In this document: one piece after another, positions 55,359 through 64,000 of the stretch
Layout of the letters: each line of letters begins with the position of its first letter
Position numbering within the stretch: the stretch's first letter is position 1
Position numbers and translations under genes: made by a program
Notes under the pieces: model-generated
Seen by the model: the letters and a program-made list of their open reading frames with translations, nothing else
What the model was told of the DNA's origin: nothing
The model's database searches: none
NCBI GenBank assembly: GCA_026008535.1
Contig: BRKX01000014.1
Coordinates: forward strand, 23,272,694 to 23,336,693
Length of the DNA stretch: 64,000 nt
Source: Perilla frutescens
Taxonomy: Eukaryota > Streptophyta > Magnoliopsida > Lamiales > Lamiaceae
Reading direction: 5' to 3'

Positions 55359-57065
55359 GATTCTTAAAATTTATAATAACGATTATTGACATATGAATAA
55401 CGAAAGTTAAAAGAAATATGAATAACGAAAGTTTTCTATTTAATTTATAATTAATGTTCGTGGTCTGGGAAGTAATATTTCAATAATCGTTATGATTTAT
55501 GCATAACGATTCTTCATGCATAACGAAATTTTATGCATCCAACTTTCACTTTTACATCCAACTCTCATAACGATTTATGCATAACGACTTTGTTTACTTT
55601 TCGTTGGTCAACATTAAATGAACATCAATCCATTATTGTTTCTTTCTGTAGCGGTCAAAATGAGGTAGGTAAAATGCATAAATTTATATTTGTATAGGTA
55701 GGTATTAGTTGAGGCAAATTAAATGGAATTTAATGCCTTTAATTTTGTGTAAGAGAGGTTGGTGGTATAATGTGCATATATTGAAGGTAGGGTTTGATCC
55801 GGAACATTCAACACAAAAACATAAAAAATGTATTGAGAGCTTGATACAAAAGATTATTGAAGAAAGCAATGACGTCTTCATCAAGAAAACACCCTCCGAC
55901 CTCGACATTTCTAAAAGTTTCTGAATTTTGAAAAGTACGTTTCGAGTTTATTTGTGCAAGAAACGTAGGATTTTTTTTTTAGTTTAGGCTACCTATTGTT
56001 ACGTTTCTATGTTTCCAGTTCTAAAATAATATTTAAATTTATGAGCTAGTGTTGTGGATTCTTGATTTAATTCTGTAACGTTAGGCTAAAAGCATAACGA
56101 TAGAAATAGAAGGCTAGATTGAACAATTAAATAGAGGGCATAAGAATAATTAAAAGTAAGCCTAATGATAAACCATAATATTAGTTAAAATGGACACAAC
56201 GACAATTAAAATAAAGGCATAACGATAATTTAATTAAAGCCATAACGGTAATTAGAAATAATGTGATAACTATAATTAAGATAAAATGCCTAACATGAAA
56301 TGCAAATTAATAACGATAAGTAAAAAAGAATAATGAAAGTTAAAAAAAATAGAATAATGAAAGTTTAAGAAATGATAACAATTATTAAAATATGAATAAC
56401 GATTGATTAAAATTAATAACAATGATTGATTAAAAATAATAATAATAATGAGTGTTTAAAATTTATAATAACGATTATTGAAATATGCATCACGAAAGTT
56501 AAAAGAAATAATGATAACGAAAGTTAAAAGAAATAATGATAACGATTGATTAAAATTAATAATAATGAATGTTTAAAATTAATAATAACGCTTGATTAAA
56601 ATTAATAATAATGAATATTTTGAATTAATAATAACGATTTTTTTAAACACCCGTAACGATTGTTTTAAAATTAAAGTTTCATTATGTTTAAATTTAATTT
56701 TCGTTATGTATAAATTCAATTTTCGTTATGGCTAAATTTAATTTTCTGTTATGTATAAATTCAATGTTCGTTTTGGCTAAATTTAATTTTCATTATGTAT
56801 AAAATGAATTTTCATTATGGCTAAATTTAAGTTTCGTTATGTTTAAATTCTATTTTCGTAATGGCTTATTATTGCATATCGTTATGGTTAAATAGAATTA
56901 TAGTTATTGTTCAATTTAAATTTCGTTATGATATTTATTAAATTTTTGTTATTTTTAAAATTAAATTTTCATTATTGTTAAATTTCAATTTTCGTTATGT
57001 TTAAAATTAAGTTTCGTTATTGTTAAAATTTCCGTTATGGTTCGTTATGCTTATTTTTGAATTTT
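55150..57065. repeat. Left TAACGA-motif array
   Basis: Dozens of ATAACGA or TAACGAT/TAACGAAAGTT motifs lie within AT-rich sequence from 55,150 to about 56,660. From about 56,690 to 57,050 the orientation turns and the motif reads TTTCGTTATG with a spacing of about 30 bp. The interval includes an (ATA)n run at 55312-55357 and one more complex stretch (55,640-55,930). Such arrays could be transposase-binding subterminal repeats; this is inference. Confidence 0.75.
55312..55357. repeat. (ATA)n microsatellite
   Basis: About 46 bp of ATA repeat within the TAACGA array. Confidence 0.9.
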
Positions 57066-57077
57066 GTGTTATGACAG

Positions 57078-59726
57078 ATGGTTAGACATCGTATTATTGT
57101 ATGACATAATGGCGATGGGAGAGAGCTCAATACGTAGATGGTGTGGAGGAGCTCATCATCATGTCATCGAATGATTTCTGTTTTAGGTCACTAATCTGAA
57201 AGATTAATGAGTTACTGGTGACCGATCCCACATCTGTCGAGTACCAGTTATCATGGATGTCGAGCACCAATAGTGGCAGACAGATCAAGACAAGATTGAA
57301 AGATAATGCAGATTTGCTTGACTTGCTCCATGAATAGAGCTCAGAGATGGTTGTGTATGTTGTTCAGAGAGGCTGCAGCAGCTCAAGGGTCATCCCTGAC
57401 ACCGTGCTAGAAGAAAGAGATCCGGTTAGAGATGATTTTCATGATGATATGCATCACTATGAGGCTCATGAGCAGAATGTTGATGACGATGCAGGCCCGC
57501 ATGAAGGAGATGAAGAAGAAGAAGTCAACGAAGAAGAAGAGATGCCCTCTACTGATGAAGATGAAGAGGAGAACGACATATCAAGCTTGCTCTAATCATT
57601 GTATACGAAGTTTTGTCGCTGGATTCGTTCGATAAGGGGTAGAGGGCGATTGATGGGTATGATGGTAGGAGCAACATCATCAAATACTAGGTCTAAGGAT
57701 GTTCTTGAGAGGGCGTTGAGCAATTGGGTTGTTCCGCTTGCCAATCTTGACATTGCTAGCCCACTGAATTGGGGTGAGCCTTCAGTAGCATATACGGACA
57801 CACTTTACAAAGGTCCTATTTTCCGTACGAAGGATGATTTGGCCCTAGCCGTGGGACTCTATCACATGCAGAATCGAGTGGAGTATGCCATGTATTGATC
57901 GAACAAGACACGACTGGTCTATATGTGCAAGCATGGCAGGGAGTGCCCGTTCAAGTTGTGTGCTGTTGTGGATGGAGTTGTTTGGAGAATCTACAAGTTC
58001 AACGACACTCACACTTGTCATATGGATATGAGTCGCATTGCTCCACGCTAGGTGCCTGCATGGGTCATTGTAAAATATTTTGCTCGCAAACTGGTGGATG
58101 AGGGGGTTGTTCTGAAGCCCAAAGAGATGATGTCCAAGCTTTTACGTGAGTACGAGATTCAGATCGATTACAGTTTCGCTTTGTGCTTGAGGAACATTGC
58201 TATTGAGATGATTTATGGAGACTATGATAAGTCGTATGCGCAATTACCTGCATTTCTGCACATGGTGCAACTGCGGAATCTTGGGACATTGTACGAATTT
58301 CTGACGACCTCTGAAAATCAGTTCCAGTATATGTTTTTGGCACTCGGACCATGCATTAGAGATTTTTAGAAGGGTTCACGACCAGTGGTCATGATTGATG
58401 GGACACAATTGAAGGGGAGGAACAAGGGAATTCTGTTTGTTTCTGCGATGAAGGACGGGAATGAGTAAATATTACCTATTGCAATTGGTCTCGATCCGAT
58501 CGAGAATGATGATTCTTGGAAGTGGTTCATGAGTCGATTGGATATCACTCTAGGAGAGACTGGAGATCTCCTGATCATGTCAGATCAGCACCAGAGCATT
58601 AAGAATGCTGTCGCGACCGTTTTTCCAAGAGCGGTACATGGATTGTGCTATTATCATTTACAAAACAAGATGGTGAAGCGCAGTGCCCATGTGATCGCCA
58701 TGTTTAAGGAGGTTGCCTATGCCTATCGTACAGACGTATTCCAGAGGCATATGTCAGCATTGGAATTGGTAAGCACCTCAGCATACCAGAAGCTTTGTAG
58801 AATTGGTCCAGATCATTGGTCCCAATCGCAGTGTCCCGCACAGCGTTTCAGCTTCATGACATCTAATGTGGCTGAGTCACTCAATGCTCATCTACTGTGG
58901 GCTAGAAGATTGCCTATTTGCTCAATGCTTGAGGTGTTCAGGCGTATTGTCGAAGAATGGTTTGTTAAGCGAAGGGCTGCCGCGCAGAGTTGGGATCACG
59001 TGTTGACTCCAGAAATTGTGAACAAGTTATCAAAGAATGTTGAGCATGGACAATGTTTTCCCGTTCGATGCACGACATTAGCACACCTGTGGAAAGTTGA
59101 GGTTGGCAGGGAGTCATTTATGGTCGATCTTCAGTATCGTATATGCAATTGTCGTGAGTTCGAGCTGGATTTGATCCCTTGTAGCCACGCTGCAGCGGCG
59201 ATCAGGTATGCAACTTTCATGTTTTCTTTGTTAAGAATCCATTTGCTCAACCATCATCATTTTTAACTATGATTTTTTGTGCACATATAGATTCTCCGGT
59301 GGACACATATATGATTTTGTGGATAGGTGCTACAAGACGGAGACTGTAGTTAGCATGTACGACTCAGTGATCATGGGCTTACCCAGTTCTGAAGAGTGGA
59401 TTTTGCCACCTTATGGTTCACCACTTGTGCTCTCCCCAGTGATTAAAAAACAAGTTGGTTATCCTCGGATATCAAGAGCTCGAGGAGGCGTTGAGGCATC
59501 ATCTAGCTCGCGAAGACAGGTTTGCACTAGATGTCATGGCCCTGGTCACAACAGACGAGTGTGCACAACCCAGATCTCGATTGGTGGTGTGGACTTAAAT
59601 GAACCTCCATAAGACGTGCCTACAGAGGGTGCACGTAGAAGAGCTCCTAAGAAATGTAGTGTTTGTGGTGAGACGACGCATACCCGTCCCAGGTGTCTGA
59701 CTAGACAGACTACTGACCTAGATTGA
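57078..59726 (+). pseudogene. MULE transposase gene with one intron, broken by stops
   Basis: The start MVRHRIIV (57078) leads, after a one-base frameshift near 57116, into one long frame: an N-terminal region, an acidic linker (57,470-57,580), a MuDR-type N-terminal zinc segment (YMCKHGRECPFKL, about 57,935), then the DDE-type MULE core with VVMIDGTQLKG (58,390) and LLIMSDQHQS (58,570), the C-X2-H segment GLCYYHLQNK, and a SWIM zinc finger CNCREFELDLIPCSHA near 59,145. An 85-bp intron (59206-59290, phase 2) lies right after the SWIM finger, as in relatives. Two zinc knuckles end the protein (CTRCHGPGHNRRVC, CSVCGETTHTRPRC). In-frame stops: 57197, 57335, 57593, 57896, 58049, 58367, 58466, 59610. 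Confidence 0.85.
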
Positions 59727-60427
59727 TCATGCATATATTATTATGTTGTATCCTGACTTTGATTGTTGATTCTACTCTACTTTGCTTATATTCACCTAAA
59801 TAATGCGTTGTGTGTTTAAATTGATTGATGATGTCTACTTTGTTTGTATTAGTTTAAAATCATGTGTCAACAAACATATTTCAATAAAACAAACAAGGAA
59901 TGTCATATGTAATACAGATATGAAAAATGTCAAATAGAATACATATATAAAATATCAGTGTAAAAAATGAACTGCCAGTTGGCGTGAATAACTAAGTGAA
60001 TAGATCCTCCGAGCTATATTGAGATGGTATCTTCGAATATCATCTTGACCGACGTCAAGACTAGGGGATCCAAACAGCAAACGATCCACATACATCATAG
60101 CATAAACCCCACAACTGGTACCGTCAAACTGCAGAAACTGCTCTTGGACAGACTTGTCTAGCATCATGGCATAGCAAGCTGTATTTGGCCTACTCCAACC
60201 ACTCCAAAAACCAGATACTGACATGATGTGTGGCAGTAGACGAAGGAGTGGTAGCAACTCTCGATCACGCTTCTTAGACAACTCTCTGTTCTCCGGGTCA
60301 TCCAGCTAGAACAATAACGAGTCATACAACTCGACCTTCTAACTCCGGAAGCAGATACGGACAGTGACCCAGTGAGAACCTCCAACATTGCATATCTTGA
60401 TCGCCTACATATATGATAATACTTAAC

Positions 60428-60520
60428 GTGGGCCATCTAGGAGGAGGTGTGGGCTCTCTAGGGGGCGGTGTGGGCTCTCTGGGGGGTGTGGGCCCTCTAG
60501 GAGGAGGCATGGGCGATCTA
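60428..60520 (-). repeat. Short tandem coding repeat for Pro-rich segment
   Basis: Three to four units of about 24-27 bp coding PTPPPREP-like sequence, on the minus strand at the end of exon 4 of the peptidase gene. Confidence 0.75.
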
Positions 60521-62239
60521 CGCAGCCGAGCTACAATGTTGTTCTCTATCTGCGTAAAAAATATATCGAGCATCTCTCCCACACGACGCATCACGCGGTC
60601 TTCTACAACTCCAACAACGGCATGAACAAAGTGATCGAACCAGCTATCAGACGACTCCCCCAGATGTCGCCCGGGCATCTCAGGCTCTCTACTGCTCTCC
60701 TCCTCAGTCCTCCTAGGGCACTTAGTTTGGGATGCTCGAGGAGGGCTCATTCTAGGATCTGACAGATGATCCTCAACCGAGACCCTCTCACCCACCCCCT
60801 GCTCTGAGGGTCCAACACCCTCATCCGGCTCATCAATCAATCGATATGCATGTGAAGCCTGCTGCTGTGTAGTCCGAGAACTCCTACGCGGTTGTGATGG
60901 GCCCACGACGTCAGATGTCCTTGCACATGTCCTCAGGACAACACGACGAGCCACCTCAGTGAACAACTTCTTATTGGATGGCTTTCGAGGTATGACATAC
61001 CTCACACCCAGCACACTCTCTCCCTCCGAGCTCTGAAAGTATAGTGTCAGACGCTCCTCAGCTGATGGCACCATCAACTGGACATCCAACTGCATCAAAG
61101 TGCAAAACCATGTTAACATTAACACATACACTTTTAATTTAATAATTAAATTTATTTATATAAAAAAGAGTACCTGTCCATCAAAAAATGTAGAGAAGTC
61201 GATGCTCGGGGCTGTGAATGACCATCTGAGACAGCGAGGTGTGGTTATCTGACTTCTAATGAAGCCCAAATGACGTCCAAGCCCGGGTAAAACCTCACAG
61301 GCCCATGTCTGTTAATGAAAAATGAGTATAAGATAAGTATGATAAATTAAACTAAAACATAAATCTAGCATGATAAATTAAACTAATTACCTGAACTGTC
61401 CAAACAGGTCTGTATCAATGATACGCTCCATGACCCTCTCCGCCCATATCCCGTCGTGCTCTCGGGATGAGGCTGATAAAGTGCATCAACATCTGAAATG
61501 TGTAGCCCATCTATGGAAAAGAATTCCAAGAATCAACATCTTCCACCAGGGCCCACACCCAGCCATCGATCGCATGTGAAGGGTCATGGCAAAATAAGAT
61601 CCGATACACGATCAAGATGTTCGCAAGCTTGACGTAGTTTGGAGGTGATTGGCTAGACGCATCTTCGTGAACTTATCATACATCTGTGTCACAGTTGTCT
61701 TCTTCCCCTCAAACAACCGGTGATAGATGCCTTTGGATGGAATGAGATGAGCTGCATTCGGATCAAAACTCAAGGGGCCGAACCGTAACCCTGACACCAA
61801 TGCGAACTCTGAGGGCCCAAAGCGTAGTGTGGTTCTATTGACATAGAACCAACACTCTCTACCCTCGCGTGCAGGATCCTGAACACGCACCTCGCGACAG
61901 ATCAAGACATGCATCGCCTTGTGTGCTATACTACCCCCTGAAGTCCAGAAAATATCCAAAATATCCAGATCTAAACATCTGGACGGTATTCTCACCACCA
62001 AAATTTTGTAACACCTTCCTAATCTCCTCTAGTAAATCCAGCTTCATGTACATCAACACATTCGGCTTCACCCTCTGGAGGGGCCGTCTAATCCACTCAA
62101 TCTAAAATTTAATTTACAATGCACAATTAGATAATTATTAAAGTTTTATTATTAAATTATTATTATGTTAATTTTACATTTAATCTTAAATTTAAATTTA
62201 AAGCTACGTTGTTGTTAAAATTTAAAATTATTATTCGTA

Positions 62240-62460
62240 TTTGTATTATTAGTATTATTATTTTTATTAATACAAAGTATTATTATTTATATTAATTGTT
62301 TATGCAGTTTTTTTTACCAATAGTATTTATTAGCTACGTGTATTAAACATTTTGTGTTATTATTATTATTAATACAAAGTATTATTATTTATATTAATTG
62401 TTTCTGTAGTTTTTATTTTTTACCAATAGTATTAATTAGCTACGTGTATTAAACATTTTC

Positions 62461-62504
<44 letters not shown>

Positions 62505-62610
62505 GTATTTGTATTATTAGTATTATTATTTTTATTAATACAAAGTCTTATTATTTATATTTATTGTTTCTATAGTTTTTATTTTTTTACCAATAGTATT
62601 TATTAGAATA
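62240..62610. repeat. Tandem repeats of about 110 bp
   Basis: Three copies contain AATACAAAGTATTATTATTT, then ACCAATAGTATTTATTAG and (in two copies) CTACGTGTATTAAACATTTT. A (TTA)n run at about 62463-62503 lies between copies 2 and 3. Confidence 0.85.
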
Positions 62611-62639
62611 ATATTATTATTACATTTTTTTCAATTAAA

Positions 62640-63285
62640 CTAAAGTTATCGTTATGCTTTGATTGAGCATCATGATATCAATTCTAATTAAATTAAAGTT
62701 ATCGTTCTATTATAATTAACTTAAATTTATTTAATTATTATTTTTGGTAATAACGATAATGTTAATCACATTGTGATAACGATATCTACAATTAAATGAG
62801 GTATAAGGATAAAGGTTATCATTAATGATTACTTCTAATTAAATTAAATTATAATTAAGGCATAACGATAATGCTATATTAAATTAATTCATAACGATAA
62901 GGTTATCGTTAATATGCCATAACGATTGTAAAATATTACCATAACGATTATTAATAATTTGGCGAAACCATATCATTAATTAATAAATTAGAATAACATT
63001 AACGATTAATGAAAAAAGCATAACGATTCATAAAAAGAGGCATAACGATTCTAATTTATTAATTAAGTGTGATCAAATACGAATAATAACGATTCATCAA
63101 AAAAGAGGCATAATGATTGATCTAATAAGCCATAACGATCGATCATAATTAGGCATAACGATTATTAATTAAAGTCATAATGGTTGATCACAAAAAGCAT
63201 AACATCGTAATTAGACATAACGATTATTAATTAAAGTTGTAATGAATGATATAATTAGGCATATCGTTATTACAGATCTTGAATA
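62640..63285. repeat. Right TAACGA-motif array
   Basis: GCATAACGATTATTAATTA-like motifs recur every 25-45 bp from about 62,740 to 63,250. AGTTATCGTTATG in the opposite orientation occurs at 62,645 and 62,698. It mirrors the composition of the left array at 55150-57065. Confidence 0.75.
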
Positions 63286-63449
63286 AAATACATAAAATTT
63301 CACAAAAAACGTATAATTGTTGAGCATAACGAAAGAGTGCTAGCCTCTCCCGATCCAGATGGATTCGTCTGTGCGTCCTCCTCCATCGATGAACTGTTCT
63401 AACATTTAAAAATGGTAATGAGATTCGTAACGATAGTTGAGAGGCGAGA

Positions 63450-64000
63450 GGAGAGAGACGAGAGACAAGAGACGAACCTTAACGCGTTCTTTTCCACTTC
63501 ACGTTTGAAAGTCGGCAATGGCGTGAAGATAAAACTGTGTTGAGTCGTGAAGGTCGGCTATGGCGCAGGAGAGGGGCTTTTTTTTTTTTTTTTTTTCCCT
63601 ATTGTTGTGTATTGTTGTGGTTGTAACATTAATAGTAGAGGAACGAAAGTAGTCGATTTTCTCCAAATTCCAAAAGATTCATGTTCTTATTCTCTAATGA
63701 TTTTAGGTTGAAAGTACGCATTTTCAGAAGATTTTCAGAATCTTTATTTTTAAATTGAATTTTTGGGACCCACTATTAATAAAGGTACAAAATATAGTAC
63801 AAATTGTCCATATAACTCCTACATCCTTAAAACTTACCCAATTATACAAATTTTAAAAATAAATTGTCTTGATAAATTTTTCTCCCTTTTTTAAGTTATT
63901 GCAGACACAAAGTATGAATTAAAACTGTGAATAAATAAAGTGTAGATGGCATTAAATTGATATAGACTATAAAGCTGAACGGAGAATCATACTTAAAAAT
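63450..64000. other. Right flank of the MULE, no gene
   Basis: A poly-T run lies at about 63579-63597. The remainder is AT-rich. No terminal inverted repeat matching the left flank was found. Confidence 0.5.

Larger units (their letters stand above)
62103..63325 (-). other. Probable first intron of the Ulp1/DUF1985 gene, filled with repeats
   Basis: The acceptor TTTTAG/ATTGAG lies at 62,103. The stretch has no ORF. It holds three copies of a unit of about 105-120 bp and then the right TAACGA array. The same layout, a short first exon then a long intron before DUF1985, occurs at 17994-18640. Confidence 0.45.
59955..63386 (-). pseudogene. DUF1985/Ulp1-type cysteine peptidase gene of the MULE, multi-exon and broken
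   Basis: Exon 1 probably starts at 63386 (MEEDAQTNPSGSGEA). After a long repeat-filled intron, exon 2 (62102 to about 61391) is the DUF1985 domain (KLDLLEEIRKVL, FYVNRTTLRFGPSEFALVSG). Exon 3 is about 61313-61171 (TWACEVLPGLGRHLGF). Exon 4 (about 61096-60430) is basic and Pro-rich with repeats of PPPREPT. Exon 5 (about 60399-59955) is the C48 peptidase with His in GGSHWVTV, Asp in VELYDSL and Cys in DGTSCGVYAM, so the catalytic residues are present. Frameshifts near 61940 and 61640 and stops near 60,330 and 60,305 break it. Ulp1 peptidases cleave SUMO; a role in transposition is unknown. Confidence 0.75.
55150..63480. mobile_element. Large Mutator-like element with MULE transposase and Ulp1/DUF1985 genes
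   Basis: A plus-strand MULE transposase gene (57078-59726) and a minus-strand DUF1985/Ulp1 peptidase gene (59955-63386) converge. AT-rich arrays of TAACGA motifs lie on both sides and in the peptidase gene's first intron. Transposase plus Ulp1-like peptidase is the content of the KI-MULE (Kaonashi) type known from plants. I found no terminal inverted repeats or 9-bp duplication, so the outer limits are estimates. Confidence 0.65.

Noticed and set aside
1..64000. CRISPR arrays, bacterial operons, rRNA or intact tRNA genes
   Set aside because: None found; tandem repeats here lack the regular repeat-spacer pattern, and the window is plant nuclear DNA.
54867..64000. Terminal inverted repeats and 9-bp duplication of the large MULE
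   Set aside because: I compared both flanks by eye and found no convincing pair; the limits given are estimates.

Overview
This is nuclear DNA of a plant, almost certainly a eudicot. The evidence is AT-rich sequence, GT-AG introns and only two recognisable host genes in 64 kb. Everything else is transposable elements of most plant classes (Athila-type Ty3/gypsy, Tekay-like chromovirus, several Ty1/copia, CACTA, Mutator-like, hAT-like, Stowaway, Helitron, SINE). I cannot name the species. Nearly every element ORF carries stops or frameshifts, so the window looks like an old, heavily nested repeat landscape.

Layout. 1-10.25 kb: 3' two thirds of an Athila-type retrotransposon (gag/protease end, RT-RNaseH-integrase, GC-rich promoter-like block, intron, env-position ORF, 3' LTR). 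11.2-13.3 kb: hAT-like element holding two smaller inverted-repeat elements. 13.5-14.1 kb: gypsy LTR relic. 15.9-16.8 kb: CACTA end plus transposase relic. 18.0-20.1 kb: DUF1985 gene relic split by a solo LTR with a perfect 5-bp target duplication. 20.1-21.75 kb: truncated copia. 22.3-23.3 kb: GC-rich array and a long foldback element.

24.1-24.84 kb (minus): an intact single-exon peroxisomal enoyl-CoA isomerase-like gene. A 673-bp Mutator-type MITE with a perfect 9-bp target duplication sits about 100 bp upstream of its start codon. 26.1-32.9 kb: an old minus-strand copia element with both LTRs, carrying a Helitron and a CACTA fragment. 33-38 kb: AT-rich sequence with an inverted repeat, a SINE and a Stowaway MITE. 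38.3-40.8 kb: truncated minus-strand copia whose LTR abuts a BAHD acyltransferase gene (40,988-42,489) that has an apparent frameshift.

42.65-54.86 kb: a copia element with target duplication ATGTT. Its 5' LTR was split by a chromovirus solo LTR, which was itself split by a minus-strand chromovirus fragment flanked by a 25-bp direct repeat. 55.1-63.5 kb: a large Mutator-like element carrying a MULE transposase gene (plus) converging on a DUF1985/Ulp1-type peptidase gene (minus), embedded in arrays of a TAACGA motif.

The most unusual points are: the LTR-like second promoter of the Athila element; the Ulp1/DUF1985 MULE with its TAACGA arrays; the triple nest with tRNA-promoter-like subrepeats and a W-box array; and the MITE in the isomerase promoter.
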